64,000 nucleotides of DNA from Stenotrophomonas sp. ZAC14D1_NAIMI4_1 (GCF_003086775.1 NZ_CP026001.1:3188407-3252406); one strand, 5' to 3'. Positions 17,970-29,338 are shown, numbered from the stretch's first letter. Notes: generated from the sequence alone by a model not told the origin. Translations and numbers: made by a program.

Positions 17970-18736
17970 AAGGTGACCTCGGCAGGCAGATGCCAGTTGT
18001 CGGGGTACAGCGGCCCCAGGAACACCAGCCCCTGCGGAGGTGCGGTAGGGCCGGCAACGGTTCGGTCGCGTCCGGCCAGCAGCTCGGCGATCCACTCCAC
18101 CGGTTTCTCGCCGCTGCCGACCAGGATCAGCGAACCGACGATATTGCGGACCATGTGATGAAGGAATGCATTACCGCGCACCGCCACCTCGATCACCTCG
18201 CCCTGGCGGCTGACCTGCAGGGACTGCAGCTCGCGCCGCGCATGCAGGGCCTGGCACTGCACCGAGCGGAACGCGCTGAAGTCGTTCTCGCCGAGCAGGG
18301 CCTGGCCGGCGGCATGCATGAGGGTCTCGTCCAGCGCCCGTCGTTCCCAGCTGAGGGTCTGCCGGTCCAGCGCCGGGCGCACCTCGCGGTTGAGCAGGCG
18401 GTAGCGGTAGCGGCGGGCGCGCGCCGAGAAGCGGGCGTGGAAATCGTCGGCCACCGGCACGCACCAGCGCACCGCGATGGAGCGCGGCAGGCGGGTGGTG
18501 GTGCCCAGCATCCAGGCGCGCGGATCGCGCACCACGTCGGTATCGAAATGCACGACCTGGCACTGGCCGTGCACGCCGGCATCGGTGCGGCCGGCGCAGA
18601 CCACCTGCAGCGGCGCATCGGCCACCGAGGACAGGGCTTTCTCCAGGCTCGCCTGGACGCTGGGTCCGCCCTCGCCCAGGTTCTGCCAGCCCCTGAAATC
18701 GCTGCCGTCGTATTCGACGCCGAGCGCGTAACGCAT
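17966..18736 (-). CDS. truA: tRNA pseudouridine(38-40) synthase TruA
   Basis: TruA converts uridines 38, 39 and 40 in the tRNA anticodon arm to pseudouridine. The 256-residue product shows the family opening ([15 protein letters not shown]) and the catalytic Asp52 in [11 protein letters not shown]. It stands between the VOC gene (35-bp gap) and trpF (4-nt overlap), in the fimV-truA-trpF order found in related bacteria. Confidence 0.97.
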   Translation of the reverse strand: MRYALGVEYDGSDFRGWQNLGEGGPSVQASLEKALSSVADAPLQVVCAGRTDAGVHGQCQVVHFDTDVVRDPRAWMLGTTTRLPRSIAVRWCVPVADDFHARFSARARRYRYRLLNREVRPALDRQTLSWERRALDETLMHAAGQALLGENDFSAFRSVQCQALHARRELQSLQVSRQGEVIEVAVRGNAFLHHMVRNIVGSLILVGSGEKPVEWIAELLAGRDRTVAGPTAPPQGLVFLGPLYPDNWHLPAEVTL

Positions 18737-18771
18737 GTGCTGCTACCTCGATGTTGCGGGTGGGACGGCGC

Positions 18772-19131
18772 TCAGGCCGGGTCGCGTTCGGACCAGATCG
18801 CCAATTCGTTGCCACCGGGCTCGACGAACTGGAAGCGGCTGCCACCGGGGAAAGAGAAGACGGGCCGGACGATCTGGCCGCCGGCCGCGCGCACGGCCGC
18901 TTCGACCGGTGCCAGCAGATCGGCATACAGCACCAGCAGCGGTGCGCCGGCTTCGGCCCGCTGCGGCTGGCCACGGAAGAAGCCGCCCTGCAGGCGGCCA
19001 TCGTCGAAGGCGGTGTAGTCCTCGCCGTAGTCGACGAACGACCAGCCGAACACGGCCTCGAAGAAGGCACGGCTGGCGGCCGGGTCGGCCGAGGCGAACT
19101 CAACGTAGTCGATGCGGTTTTCGCGAGTCAT
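18772..19131 (-). CDS. VOC (glyoxalase/bleomycin resistance) superfamily protein
   Basis: The 119-residue product has a single vicinal-oxygen-chelate fold. A first beta-alpha-beta module (IDYVEFASADPAASRAFFE) leads to FGWSFVDYGEDYTAF, and the second module ends with a typical GNELAIWS strand. These small proteins act as dimers on varied metal-bound substrates, and this one cannot be assigned a substrate. It sits between fimV (23-bp gap) and truA (35-bp gap), both on the same strand, so it is likely cotranscribed with them. Confidence 0.85.
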   Translation of the reverse strand: MTRENRIDYVEFASADPAASRAFFEAVFGWSFVDYGEDYTAFDDGRLQGGFFRGQPQRAEAGAPLLVLYADLLAPVEAAVRAAGGQIVRPVFSFPGGSRFQFVEPGGNELAIWSERDPA

Positions 19132-19154
19132 GGGCGGCGCCTGTGGTCCTGTGG

Positions 19155-21158
19155 TCAGTCCAGCCGGGCGAGCAGTTCGCGCGCCTGCGCCTGGCAGTGC
19201 ACGTCGCCATCGGTGGCGACTTCTTCCAGCAGCGTCCGCGCGGTCTGCGCGTCGCCCAGGTCGAGGTAGGCGATGGCCAGTTCCAGCCGCTCCTGGCCCG
19301 CGCGCGGGACCCAGTCGGGGTCGCTGGATCCATCGGCCGCCACCGCCTCGTCGAGGGGCGCGGCCGCGGGCGGCGCAGCCTCCGCCGGTTCGGCCGGCAG
19401 ATCGAACACGCCGCGGAACTCCGGCTGCTGCTCGGCCTGCAGCGCGTAATCGGGCACGCCGACCTCATCGGCCGGTTCCGGCGGAGCGGGCGTGAATTCG
19501 GGCGCGGGTTCATCCCAGCGCGGGGCGTCACTCACCGCCGGCGGCAGTTCGTCGCCCTCGTCGGTCACCAGCGCCCCCACCTGCCAGGACGTTTCGACGT
19601 CGGCAGCAGGCGGTGCCATCGGTTCTTCAACCGGCTCGGGCGGCAGCGCATCCTGGTCGGCATGCGCCTGGGCGGCACGGTCGTCTTCGAGGGCCCAGGC
19701 CGGCATCGACGGTTCCTGGCGGCCATCCTCTTCGTGGCCAGCGGCCCACGACGACTGCTCGGCCAGCGAATCCAGCGCGGCACCGGCAGGCACCGCTGCG
19801 GCCAGGGCCACGGCGTCGCCTTCCTCACGCAGCGGCGGCAACGGCGAGGGCTTGCGCCGGCGCAGCAGCCAGGCGGCACCGGCCACCAGCAGCAACAGCG
19901 GAAGGCCCAGCCAGTACCACGGCGTGCCGCCGGCGGGTGCGCCGGGCGGTTGCGCCAGGCGCTGCTGGGCAGCGGCCAGGTCGTTGTCCTTCATCGCAAT
20001 CAAGGACTGCTGCTGTTCCTTCAGCTTCTCCAGCTCGGCCACGCGCTGCTTCAGCTCACCGATCTCGGCATCGCGGGTGGCAACGTCTTCCCTGGCCTGC
20101 CGCAGTTGTTCATTGCCCAGCATGTCACCCTCGCTGCCGGCACCGGTGCCGGTGGTTGTGCCCGCGTGCGCGGCGTCGGACGCCAGCGCCGGAGCGATCT
20201 CAAGACGTGCCCCTGCGCTGGCGGCAGCAGCAGCGGGCGTCGCGGTGGCGGCCACGGGCGCGGCCGCCGGTGTACCGGCAGGCTGCGGCACCGTGCGCGC
20301 CTGGCGCCACTGCGCGGCATGCTCGCGGACCAATGCGGCGGCTTCGTTGCCGTCGATCGCGGCCAGGGCGTCGCTGCCCGGCACGCGCAGTACCGCGCCC
20401 TGCTTGAGCAGGTTGACGTTGCCGCGGATGAAGGCCTCCGGATTGGCACGCAGCAGGGCGATCATCGCCCGCTCCCGGCTGATCTGGTTGCCGCGGGCCA
20501 GCGCACCGGCAATCTGCGAAAGGGTCTGGCCCTGCTGCACGGTGATGCTGCCGTCGGCAGCGGCCCGGGCAGCGGGTGCGGCGGCACGCGGCCGCGGCTC
20601 GGCCGGTCGCGCGGCGGTGACCGGCGCGGCCGGGGCGGCGGCAGGCGCCTGCGCTGCCGGCGGCGGCGTATCGCGGGTGATGGTGTTGCCCAGCACCCCG
20701 GCCGGGGCGACGATTTCCGGCTCGGCGACGGCCAGTGCGCTGGCCGGTGCATCGACCAGGGCGGAATATTCGCGGACCAGACGGCCCTGGCCCCAGTCGG
20801 CTTCGACCAGGAAGCTCAGCGACGGGGTTTCCACCGGGGCCTGCGAGGTCACCCGCACCACCGCCCTGCCCTGGCTGTTGGTGGTCAGTTCGAACTGGAG
20901 TTCGCTGACCAGGCCGGTCGGCCGCTGCAGGCCGACCCGCTCGAAGGTGGCGGCCGAGGCCAGCGCCACGCGCAGGTTCTCGAGCTCGGAAGGATCGGCG
21001 GACACCACCGGGATCTCGGCCAGCAGGGGCTGGCCGGGGCGTGACAGCACGCGGATGTCGCCCAGGCCCAGGGCCATGGCCGAACTGCTGGCCAGTGCCA
21101 GCAGCGCGGCGGAGAGATAGAAGAGCGGGCGCGTTGCGCCCCTGGCCCGTTTATTCAT
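19155..21158 (-). CDS. fimV: FimV-family protein with LysM domain
   Basis: The 667-residue product from the ATG at 21158 begins with a signal peptide that ends near SSAMALGLGD; ALGLG is the usual start of mature FimV. The N-terminal FimV domain (about 25-135) is followed by an Ala/Pro-rich linker and a LysM peptidoglycan-binding segment (near 197-260). After a coiled coil (about 350-400) comes a single membrane helix (WYWLGLPLLLLVAGAAWLL). The acidic cytoplasmic part ends in a short TPR-like FimV C-terminal domain. FimV organises type IV pilus assembly and twitching in Pseudomonas. The frame upstream of 21158 runs into a REP element and is not used. Confidence 0.92.
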   Translation of the reverse strand: MNKRARGATRPLFYLSAALLALASSSAMALGLGDIRVLSRPGQPLLAEIPVVSADPSELENLRVALASAATFERVGLQRPTGLVSELQFELTTNSQGRAVVRVTSQAPVETPSLSFLVEADWGQGRLVREYSALVDAPASALAVAEPEIVAPAGVLGNTITRDTPPPAAQAPAAAPAAPVTAARPAEPRPRAAAPAARAAADGSITVQQGQTLSQIAGALARGNQISRERAMIALLRANPEAFIRGNVNLLKQGAVLRVPGSDALAAIDGNEAAALVREHAAQWRQARTVPQPAGTPAAAPVAATATPAAAAASAGARLEIAPALASDAAHAGTTTGTGAGSEGDMLGNEQLRQAREDVATRDAEIGELKQRVAELEKLKEQQQSLIAMKDNDLAAAQQRLAQPPGAPAGGTPWYWLGLPLLLLVAGAAWLLRRRKPSPLPPLREEGDAVALAAAVPAGAALDSLAEQSSWAAGHEEDGRQEPSMPAWALEDDRAAQAHADQDALPPEPVEEPMAPPAADVETSWQVGALVTDEGDELPPAVSDAPRWDEPAPEFTPAPPEPADEVGVPDYALQAEQQPEFRGVFDLPAEPAEAAPPAAAPLDEAVAADGSSDPDWVPRAGQERLELAIAYLDLGDAQTARTLLEEVATDGDVHCQAQARELLARLD

Positions 21159-21215
21159 GGGCGACACTATAAAGCGTGCGGACCGCGGTCCGCACCCACC
21201 TGAAACACCCTTGCG

Positions 21216-21288
21216 GTAGTGCCGGCCGCTGGCCGGCAGACAGGCAGACCCGCCCACCATGGCAATGCCGGCCAGCGGCCGGCACTAC
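21216..21288. repeat. GTAGTGCCGGCC REP palindrome, 23-bp perfect arms
   Basis: Arms 21216-21238 and 21266-21288 are exact inverse copies with a 27-base loop. It is two GTAG elements head to head, placed between asd and fimV. Confidence 0.9.
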
Positions 21289-21309
21289 CGGTGAGGCAAC
21301 AGCGGATGA

Positions 21310-22338
<1,029 letters not shown>

Positions 22339-22395
22339 GGGGGAACTCTCACGAAAACGGGAAGGGGAAAAACTCACGCACGACAGCTGGGTTCG

Positions 22396-22430
22396 GGGAA
22401 CCTCCTCAGGCGGGGCGCGCAGAGGTTCCC
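22396..22430. other. Hairpin in the asd upstream region
   Basis: A 9-bp perfect stem (22396-22404 with 22422-22430) encloses a 17-base loop. It begins at the stop codon of the dehydrogenase gene and lies about 60 bases before the asd start. No U-tract follows on the coding strand, so a weak terminator or a leader structure are both possible. Confidence 0.35.
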
Positions 22431-23467
22431 TATCGTTTCCCGGTTTTTTTGCCCAGCGCGGCACGCGCGGCGAGGGCCGCGTCGGCATTGATCGCGCTCG
22501 GCATGCGCGCTGCTTCGCCGGCCAGGCCGAGGCCGGCCAGCAGGTTGTCCACGGCCAGCTGCACCATGGCGGTACGGGTGCCCAGCGACGCGCTGCCGAT
22601 ATGCGGGGTCAGCACCACGTTGTGCAGCGCCAGCAGTTCCGGGCGTACCTTCGGTTCGCCTTCGTAGACATCCAGGCCGGCGGCGGCCAGGCGGCCATGG
22701 GCCAGCGCATCGGCCAGGGCCAGCTCGTCGACGATGCCGCCACGGGCGATGTTCACCAGGGTGGCCGACGGCTTCATCTTCGCCAGCGCGGCCGCATCGA
22801 TGATGTGGTGCGAGGCGGGGGTGTACGGCAGCACGGTGACCAGGTGGTCGGACTGCGCCAGCAGCGTGTCCAGGTCCACGTAGGTGGCACCCAGTGCGGC
22901 CTCGGTTTCGGCCGGCAGGCGCGAACGGTTGTGGTACAGCACCTTCATGCCGAACCCGTGTGCACCCCGGCGGGCAACGCCCTGGCCGATGCGGCCCATG
23001 CCGAGGATGCCCAGCGTGCTGCCATGGATATCGGCGCCGAGCATGGTCTGGAACGACCACTGGCCCCACTGTCCGTCACGCAGCCAGCGCTCGGATTCGG
23101 TGATGCGGCGCGCAGTGGCCATCAGCAGGGCGAAACCGAGGTCGGCCGTGGTCTCGGTGAGCACGTCCGGGGTGTTGCTGGCGAGGATGCCGGCCGCGCT
23201 CAGCGCGTCGACATCCAGGTTGTTGTAGCCGACGCCGACGTTGGCGATCACCTGCAGCTGCGCGGCATCGGCCACCTGGGCCGCGCCGATGCGCTCGTTG
23301 AGGGTGATGATCGCACCGTCGACCGAGGCCAGGCGCTCGGCGATCTGCTGTGGCGACCAGGCGGTGACGGTATCGGTGGCCAGCAGCTGCACGCGATCGC
23401 GCAGCGGCGCGATGGCCGCGTCGATCAGCGGCTGGCTCACCCACACCGTCGGCCGGGTATCAGCCAT
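22430..23467 (-). CDS. D-2-hydroxyacid dehydrogenase (GhrB-like hydroxypyruvate/glyoxylate reductase)
   Basis: The 345-residue product is a two-domain NAD(P)-dependent D-hydroxyacid dehydrogenase. It shows [10 protein letters not shown] in the catalytic domain, the nucleotide loop [10 protein letters not shown], and the catalytic Arg/Glu/His set (Arg in [11 protein letters not shown], Glu in VYEGEP, His in LTPHIGSA). The closest general type is GhrB/TkrA, reducing glyoxylate, hydroxypyruvate or 2-ketogluconate, but the substrate is not certain. The ATG at 23467 overlaps the end of aroC by 8 nt, which fixes the start better than the longer frame to 23506. Confidence 0.9.
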   Translation of the reverse strand: MADTRPTVWVSQPLIDAAIAPLRDRVQLLATDTVTAWSPQQIAERLASVDGAIITLNERIGAAQVADAAQLQVIANVGVGYNNLDVDALSAAGILASNTPDVLTETTADLGFALLMATARRITESERWLRDGQWGQWSFQTMLGADIHGSTLGILGMGRIGQGVARRGAHGFGMKVLYHNRSRLPAETEAALGATYVDLDTLLAQSDHLVTVLPYTPASHHIIDAAALAKMKPSATLVNIARGGIVDELALADALAHGRLAAAGLDVYEGEPKVRPELLALHNVVLTPHIGSASLGTRTAMVQLAVDNLLAGLGLAGEAARMPSAINADAALAARAALGKKTGKR

Positions 23468-24563
23468 CGATCTGCCCGGGAATGCGCGGGGTGATGGTGC
23501 CGACATCGCCGCACTGGGCGCGGTGGCGCAGCGCCTGGTCCATCAGCACCAGGGCCATCATCGCCTCGGCGATGGGGGTGGCGCGGATGCCGACGCAGGG
23601 GTCGTGGCGGCCGGTGGTGACCACCTCGACCACGTTGCCTTCGGTATCCAGCGACGGGCCCGGCAGGCGCAGGCTGGAGGTCGGCTTGAGGACGATGGAC
23701 GCGACCACCGGCTGGCCGGTGGAAATGCCACCGAGAATGCCGCCGGCATGGTTGCTGGCAAACCCCTGCGGGGTCAGCAGGTCACGGTGTTCGGTGCCCT
23801 TCTGCGCGGCGCTGGCGAAGCCGTCGCCGATCTCCACGCCCTTCACTGCGTTGATGCTCATCAGCGCGGCGGCGAGGTCGCCGTCGAGCTTGCCGTAGAT
23901 GGGTTCGCCCCAGCCCGGCGGCACGTTGTCGGCCACCACGTCCACGCGCGCACCGACCGAATCACCGGACTTGCGCAGCGCATCCATGTACGCCTCCAGC
24001 TCGGGCACCTGCTCGGCATGCGGCCAGAAGAACGGGTTGTCTTCCACCGCCGACCAGTCGAAACCGGCCGGACGGATCTCGCCCAGCTGCGACAGGTAGC
24101 CACGCACGGTCACGCCGAAGCGTTCGGCCAGCCACTTCTTGGCGACCACGCCGGCGGCCACGCGCATGGTGGTCTCGCGCGCGGAAGAACGGCCGCCACC
24201 GCGCGGGTCGCGGATGCCGTACTTGTGCCAGTAGCTGTAGTCGGCATGGCCCGGCCGGAACTGCTGGCCGATGTTGGCGTAATCCTTGCTGCGCTGGTCG
24301 GTGTTGCGGATCAGCAGCGCGATCGGGGTGCCGGTGGTCAGGCCCTCGTACACGCCGGACAGGATCTCGACCTCGTCGGCCTCGCGGCGCGCCGAGGTGT
24401 GCCGGCTCTTGCCGGTGGCGCGGCGCTGCAGGTCGTGGGCGAATTCGGCCGCATCCAGCGCCAGCCCCGGCGGGCAACCGTCGAGCACGCAGCCGATGGC
24501 CGGCCCGTGCGACTCGCCGAACGTGGTGACGGTGAACAGCTTGCCGAACGAATTGGAACTCAC
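23460..24563 (-). CDS. aroC: Chorismate synthase
   Basis: AroC eliminates phosphate from EPSP to form chorismate, using reduced FMN. The 367-residue product begins [19 protein letters not shown], with the conserved FGESHG, and contains the [11 protein letters not shown] flavin-site motif. A GTG at 24563 overlaps the prmB stop (GTGA at 24563-24560) and gives the canonical N-terminus. The prmB-aroC order and overlap are known from Pseudomonas. Length fits the family (about 360). Confidence 0.97.
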   Translation of the reverse strand: MSSNSFGKLFTVTTFGESHGPAIGCVLDGCPPGLALDAAEFAHDLQRRATGKSRHTSARREADEVEILSGVYEGLTTGTPIALLIRNTDQRSKDYANIGQQFRPGHADYSYWHKYGIRDPRGGGRSSARETTMRVAAGVVAKKWLAERFGVTVRGYLSQLGEIRPAGFDWSAVEDNPFFWPHAEQVPELEAYMDALRKSGDSVGARVDVVADNVPPGWGEPIYGKLDGDLAAALMSINAVKGVEIGDGFASAAQKGTEHRDLLTPQGFASNHAGGILGGISTGQPVVASIVLKPTSSLRLPGPSLDTEGNVVEVVTTGRHDPCVGIRATPIAEAMMALVLMDQALRHRAQCGDVGTITPRIPGQIDG

Positions 24564-25489
24564 GGGCGCTGCGCCGCCAGTTCGGTGATGCGGGCGCTGT
24601 GGGCGATCAGCTCGCGGCATTCGACCGCGAAGATGCCCATCTGGCCGACCTTGAATTCAACCCAGGCGAAATCGACTTCCGGCAGCAGCTTGATCAGGTG
24701 CTGTTCGGATTCACCCACTTCGCAGATCAGCAGGCCGTCCTCGCTCAGGTGCAGCGGGGCGTCGCGCAGGATCTTCAGCACCAGGTCCAGGCCGTCGTCG
24801 CCGGCACGCAGGCCCATTTCCGGCTCGTAGGAGTATTCCTGCGGCAGGGCATCGGTCTCGTCGTTGGTGACGTACGGCGGGTTGGTGACGATGAGGTCGT
24901 AGTGGCGCCCGGTCAGGCCGTTGAACAGGTCCGACTTCAGCAGGGTCACGTTGTGCGCCTGCAGGCGTTCCTTGTTCTCTTCGGCCAGCGACAGCGCGTC
25001 ATCGCTCAGGTCGACGCCGTCCACTTCCCAGTTCGGGTAGTAGTGGCCCATGGCGATGGCGATGCAGCCCGAACCGGTGCACAGGTCCAGCGCGCGGCTG
25101 ACGTCACGGCCGGCCAGCCACGGCTCGAAGCCGCACTCGATCAGCTCGGCGATCGGCGAACGCGGCACCAGGGCGCGTGAATCGCTCTTGAAGCTGAGGC
25201 CGGCGAACCAGGCTTCACCGGTCAGGTAGGCGGCCGGGACACGCTCGTCGATGCGGCGCTGGAACAGCTCCAGCACGCGCAGCTTTTCGGCCTGCAGCAG
25301 GCGGGCCTGGCCGTAGGCCGGGCCGAGGTCGTGCGGCAGGTGCAGGCTGTGCAGCACCAGCTGGGTGGCCTCGTCCAGGGCGTTGTCGTAGCTGTGCCCG
25401 AAGGTCAGCCCGGCTTCGTTGAAACGGCTGGTGCCGTAGCGGATCAGGTCGATGATCGTGTGGAGTTCGGCGGCCGTTTCAGCGGTCAT
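24560..25489 (-). CDS. prmB: 50S ribosomal protein L3 N5-glutamine methyltransferase
   Basis: PrmB methylates a glutamine of ribosomal protein L3 with S-adenosylmethionine. From the ATG at 25489 the product is 309 residues. It has the SAM-binding loop [13 protein letters not shown] and the amide-methylating NPPY signature (VTNPPYV). The N-terminal helical domain ([17 protein letters not shown]) separates PrmB from the release-factor enzyme PrmC. It is the first gene of the leftward aroC block, and the SCO gene on the other strand begins 122 bp away. Confidence 0.95.
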   Translation of the reverse strand: MTAETAAELHTIIDLIRYGTSRFNEAGLTFGHSYDNALDEATQLVLHSLHLPHDLGPAYGQARLLQAEKLRVLELFQRRIDERVPAAYLTGEAWFAGLSFKSDSRALVPRSPIAELIECGFEPWLAGRDVSRALDLCTGSGCIAIAMGHYYPNWEVDGVDLSDDALSLAEENKERLQAHNVTLLKSDLFNGLTGRHYDLIVTNPPYVTNDETDALPQEYSYEPEMGLRAGDDGLDLVLKILRDAPLHLSEDGLLICEVGESEQHLIKLLPEVDFAWVEFKVGQMGIFAVECRELIAHSARITELAAQRP

Positions 25490-25611
25490 GGCGGTACTGC
25501 GGGCAAAGTGGCCCACGATTATAGGGGCTGGCGCCCGCGGCGGCATCCGTTGCGACGGAAACGATCAGGCCGCAGCCGGTATGATGGGGATTACTTCCTG
25601 CGGGGGCTCCC

Positions 25612-26262
25612 ATGTTCAATCGCAACGTCGGCATCATCCTGCTGATCGCCCTGGCGGCGGGCCTGGGCCTGCTGGCCGCGCAGCAGGTGTTCGCGCCGAA
25701 GCCGCCGGCCAACCAGCCGGCCACCGAAGCGATCACCCTGTACCCGCACACCCGCGAGCTGCCCGACTTCAATCTGGCCCAGTCCGACGGCACCCGGCTC
25801 ATCCCCGGCGAGCTGAAGGGCCACTGGACCCTGGTGTTCCTGGGCTTCACCTTCTGCCCGGACGTGTGCCCGACCACCCTGGCCGAGCTGGCCGGCGCGC
25901 AGAACCAGTGGGAGGCCCTGCCCGACACCCTGCGCCCGCGCGTGCTGTTCGTTTCGGTGGACCCGGACCGTGACAACGCCACCCGCCTGGGCGAGTACGT
26001 GCACGGCTTCCACAAGGACACCCTGGCCGCCACTGCCGACATCCCGTCGCTGGAGCGCTTCGCCACCTCGCTGGGCTTCGTGTTCCAGAAGGTGCCGGGC
26101 AAGCATTTCGACGAGAATCCCGAGGATTACACCGTCGAGCACTCGGCCAGCCTGGCCGTGCTCGACCCGCAGGGTCGGCTTGCCGGCCTGGTGCGGCCCC
26201 CGTTCAACGCGCCGGCCATCGCCCGCGACCTGCAGAAGCTGACCGAGAAATCCGCCCCATGA
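25612..26262 (+). CDS. SCO1/SenC-family copper chaperone/thioredoxin-like protein
   Basis: The 216-residue protein has an N-terminal membrane anchor (residues about 7-27) followed by a thioredoxin-like domain exposed to the periplasm. The copper ligands are Cys82 and Cys86 in FCPDVCP, and His177 in [10 protein letters not shown] proteins deliver copper to the CuA site of cytochrome c oxidase or act as thiol reductants. Its stop overlaps the psd start by 4 nt (ATGA at 26259), an operon not obviously linked by function. Confidence 0.93.
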   Translation: MFNRNVGIILLIALAAGLGLLAAQQVFAPKPPANQPATEAITLYPHTRELPDFNLAQSDGTRLIPGELKGHWTLVFLGFTFCPDVCPTTLAELAGAQNQWEALPDTLRPRVLFVSVDPDRDNATRLGEYVHGFHKDTLAATADIPSLERFATSLGFVFQKVPGKHFDENPEDYTVEHSASLAVLDPQGRLAGLVRPPFNAPAIARDLQKLTEKSAP

Positions 26263-27101
26263 GCCTGACCACCGCCCTGACGTACGCCCTGCCCCACCGC
26301 CTGCTGTCCTCGATGGCGCGCTCGCTGGCGTACTCGGACGACCCGCGCGTGTCGCGCTGGCTGATCGATACGGTCACCCGCAAGTTCAACGTCAACCTGG
26401 ACGAAGCGGCCAACCCCGATCCGCGCAGCTACCCGACCTTCAACCAGTTCTTCACCCGCGCCCTGAAGCCGGGCGCACGCGTGGCCGACGCCGATCCGCG
26501 CAGCCTGGTGATGCCGGCCGATGGCCGCATCAGCCAGCTGGGGAAGATCGAGGCCGGCCGCATCTTCCAGGCCAAGGGCCAGTCCTTCACCGCCGCCGAG
26601 CTGCTGGGCAGCGAGGAGGACGCCAAGCCGTACAACGAAGGCCTGTACGCCACGGTGTACCTGTCGCCGCGTGACTACCACCGCGTGCACATGCCCTGGG
26701 CCGGCACCCTGCGCGAGACCGTACACGTGCCCGGCCGCCTGTTCAGCGTCGGCCCGGCCGCGGTGAACGGCGTGCCGCGCCTGTTTGCCCGCAACGAGCG
26801 CCTGGTCTGCCACTTCGATACCAGCTTCGGCCCGATGGTCAGCGTGATGGTCGGTGCGCTGCTGGTGTCCGGGGTGGAAACGGTGTGGAGCGGCGAAGAG
26901 ATCCCGGCCTACGGCGACCGCATCACCCGCAAGGATTACCGTGGCCAGGGCATCCAGCTGGAGCGCTTCGCCGAAATGGCGCGCTTCAACTACGGCTCGA
27001 CCGTGATCGTGCTGCTGCCTCCGGGCGTGGCCGAGTTCGCCCCGCAGCTGGGCGCCGAAAGCCCGGTGCAGCTGGGCCAGGCGCTGGCGAAGCTGCGCTG
27101 A
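26259..27101 (+). CDS. psd: Phosphatidylserine decarboxylase proenzyme
   Basis: Psd makes phosphatidylethanolamine in the inner membrane. The 280-residue proenzyme has the [10 protein letters not shown] region of the beta chain, the HRVHMPW-type motif, and the self-cleavage site Gly246-Ser247 within [12 protein letters not shown]. Ser247 becomes the pyruvoyl cofactor. The canonical LGST is YGST here, a substitution that keeps the essential Gly-Ser. The start overlaps the SCO gene. Confidence 0.96.
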   Translation: MSLTTALTYALPHRLLSSMARSLAYSDDPRVSRWLIDTVTRKFNVNLDEAANPDPRSYPTFNQFFTRALKPGARVADADPRSLVMPADGRISQLGKIEAGRIFQAKGQSFTAAELLGSEEDAKPYNEGLYATVYLSPRDYHRVHMPWAGTLRETVHVPGRLFSVGPAAVNGVPRLFARNERLVCHFDTSFGPMVSVMVGALLVSGVETVWSGEEIPAYGDRITRKDYRGQGIQLERFAEMARFNYGSTVIVLLPPGVAEFAPQLGAESPVQLGQALAKLR

Positions 27102-27114
27102 GGAAGCGGCAACA

Positions 27115-27245
27115 ATGCCGGCCAGCGGCCGGCACTACCGGGTCGGTAGATCCACGCCATGCGTGGATGGATTCACCACCGGGTCGGTAGATCCACGCCA
27201 TGCGTGGATGGATTCACCGCGATGCCGGCCAGCGGCCGGCACTAC
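27115..27245. repeat. REP cluster: two GTAGTGCCGGCC copies around two 41-bp tandem copies of a GTAGATCCACGC type
   Basis: Two head-facing GTAGTGCCGGCC-type elements (about 27116-27138 and 27221-27243) enclose a GGTCGGTAGATCCACGCC unit. That unit occurs at 27141 and again at 27182, a 41-bp period, and carries its own small palindrome (ATCCACGC cat GCGTGGAT). The right element supplies the TAG stop of the RraB-like gene. Confidence 0.85.
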
Positions 27246-27589
27246 TGCAGGGTCGGGGCCGGGCCGACGTCGACGCCGTCGTAGTCTTCCACGCCGGTCT
27301 GGCTGGCCAGGGCGGCCAGTTCCTGGTTCCGCAGGTCCAGCGAGGTCTCGTCGTGGATTTCCACGCGCTCCACGTGCAGCACGTGGAAGGCCGCATCGCC
27401 CTCCTCCGGCTCCTGCTCGAACAGCTCCACCACCTCATAGCCCTGGGCTTCCAGGGTGGTCGCCAGCGCCTGCAGGCGGTCCGGGGTGGAGTGCACGAAG
27501 TAATAGCCCCACAGCAGGGGCTTGGCGAGATCCCAGTCGGTGTTCTCGCGCAGGTTGGCGAACAGATCGCGGGTTGCTTCCAGGTCCAT
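27242..27589 (-). CDS. RraB-like ribonuclease E inhibitor domain protein
   Basis: The 115-residue acidic protein matches RraB-type (DUF1260) proteins: a WGYYFVHS strand is followed by a helix, GYEVVELFE, and then an acidic HVERVEIHDETSLD segment. RraB binds RNase E and modulates mRNA decay in E. coli. Xanthomonad members are usually annotated this way, but inhibition has not been shown from sequence. The stop TAG (27244-27242) lies inside the GTAG head of a REP element. The transglycosylase gene starts upstream on the same strand, 18 bp away. Confidence 0.75.
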   Translation of the reverse strand: MDLEATRDLFANLRENTDWDLAKPLLWGYYFVHSTPDRLQALATTLEAQGYEVVELFEQEPEEGDAAFHVLHVERVEIHDETSLDLRNQELAALASQTGVEDYDGVDVGPAPTLQ

Positions 27590-27607
27590 GGCTCTCTTCC
27601 GGTTCGG

Positions 27608-29215
27608 TTACTTGTCGCAGCCCTGCAGCTTCAGCACCTGGCCAGGGCGCAGGCTGTAGCTGGGGGCCTTCAGGCCGTTGGCGCGCGCCAGGGTCGGCAC
27701 TTCGCACCGGAACTTCGCCGCGATGCGGCCCAGGGTGTCGCCCTTGCCGACCTTGTAGGTCTTGGCAGGCTTGGCCTTGGGCGCAGCCGGACGCGGCGCA
27801 GCCACCGGCGCGCTCGGTGCGGTCGGCACCGTGGTACTGGCGTTCGGGTCGGCCAGCGGCACTACGCCACCCACCGCCACGCTGCCGGTGTAGCTGGCGG
27901 CGGTCGGGCGCACGATGGCCGCGTTCAGGTCGGCGGTGATGAGGGTGCGGGCAAGGTCCGCGCGCGGGCCGCTGACACAGTTGCGCTGGTACAGGCCGGC
28001 GATGCGGGTGGTGGCATTGATCAGCGTGCCGGCCGGAATCCAGCCATCGGCTTCATAGCGCGGGTTGAGGTTGCGCAGCACGCGCATGTAGCCATCACGG
28101 GTGCCGTGGCTGCCCAGGCAGATGGTCAGCTCGTAGATGGTGGTGGACTTGGCCAAGCGCAGCGTCGCCGGCTGCGCGCTGATCTTCGGGAACTCCACGC
28201 CGTACTGCTGCGGGTGCAGGAAGATCCAGGCGGCAGCGATCACCATGGGCACGTAGTCCTTGGTCTCGCCGGGGAACTGGTTGTAGACGCTGTCGGTCCA
28301 GAAGCTCTGCCCGCCGCTCTGCTTGAACACGCGCGCGGCGCGGCCTTCGCCGCCGTTGTAGGCGGCCACCGACATTTCCACGTTGTTGTTCAGTTCGCGC
28401 AGGCGCTCGTTGAGATAGCTGGCGCTGGCTTCAGCGGCGCTGCGCGCGTCAAAGCGCGTATCGAAGCCGGTGCCGTCCGGGCCCAGCCCGAAGCGGCGGC
28501 CGGTGGCGGGCATGAACTGCATCAGGCCGGCAGCGCCAGCGCGCGAGGAGGCATGCACGCGGCCATTGGATTCCTTGGCCATGATGCCGAACAGCAGCGC
28601 TTCGGGCAGGCCGCGCTTTTCCCACTCGGGCCACATCACCGCACGCAGGTTCTGGTAGTTCTCGTAGCTGGTCAGCAGCGCCGGGCGCATGTCGGTCAGC
28701 CAGCGGCGGATGCCCGCCTGCACGGCCGGGTTGTAATCGACCATGTTGTCGAAGGCATGGCGCTTGTCGTTGAGCAGGGCCGCGGCGCGGGCCGCCTCGG
28801 GTACATCGGCGGTGAGCGGGCCGACGTGGTCCGGGTCGGCTTCCAGGCGGTCGCCGCTTTCATCGGCGGTGTCATCGCTGGCAGCCGCGTCGGCATCACG
28901 CTTGAGCAGGCGCTTGTAGGTGGCCAGCATGTTGCTCATCTGGCAGCCCTTCTGCTTCACGCATTCGCTGATGACATCTTCCATGTCCTCCAGCGCGGCG
29001 TCGGCTTCGTTGCTGCCCTTCGGGTCGGAATTGGCGACCAGCAGCAGGGCATCGCTGTAGCGTTTCTCGGCGGTGGCCATGCGCTGCTGCAGCGCCTCGG
29101 CCTTCGCCTGGTCCCGCGCCGAGACACGCTGCGCATGGGCGTCGGGCGCCAGGGATACCAGGCCGGCAAGTGCCAGCAGCGGCCAACCACGGGAAATCAG
29201 GACAGGAACGGGCAT
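27608..29215 (-). CDS. MltD-like membrane-bound lytic murein transglycosylase with LysM domain
   Basis: From the ATG at 29215 the product is 535 residues. It carries a signal peptide (about 1-28, ending AHAQ), a helical region, and an SLT lysozyme-like domain. The catalytic Glu215 is in GIMAKESNGRVHASSRAGA, and the domain continues with GLMQFMP and VAAYNGGEGR. The linker holds two Cys-containing stretches, and a C-terminal LysM repeat (about 486-532) binds peptidoglycan. It cleaves murein glycan strands to anhydro sugars in the periplasm. The frame runs open far upstream, but that part is antisense to the ATPase and greB genes and is not coding. Confidence 0.92.
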   Translation of the reverse strand: MPVPVLISRGWPLLALAGLVSLAPDAHAQRVSARDQAKAEALQQRMATAEKRYSDALLLVANSDPKGSNEADAALEDMEDVISECVKQKGCQMSNMLATYKRLLKRDADAAASDDTADESGDRLEADPDHVGPLTADVPEAARAAALLNDKRHAFDNMVDYNPAVQAGIRRWLTDMRPALLTSYENYQNLRAVMWPEWEKRGLPEALLFGIMAKESNGRVHASSRAGAAGLMQFMPATGRRFGLGPDGTGFDTRFDARSAAEASASYLNERLRELNNNVEMSVAAYNGGEGRAARVFKQSGGQSFWTDSVYNQFPGETKDYVPMVIAAAWIFLHPQQYGVEFPKISAQPATLRLAKSTTIYELTICLGSHGTRDGYMRVLRNLNPRYEADGWIPAGTLINATTRIAGLYQRNCVSGPRADLARTLITADLNAAIVRPTAASYTGSVAVGGVVPLADPNASTTVPTAPSAPVAAPRPAAPKAKPAKTYKVGKGDTLGRIAAKFRCEVPTLARANGLKAPSYSLRPGQVLKLQGCDK

Positions 29216-29338
29216 TGGTGGCACTGTGTGCGAAACAGGCAGGCAGAGTAGCGGGGCCGCCAAGGTCCGGGCAACCCGGCCGTCGGCCCGCGACCGTCGC
29301 CGGTTAACATTGGGCGCATTCACCACAAGGGCTGGACC

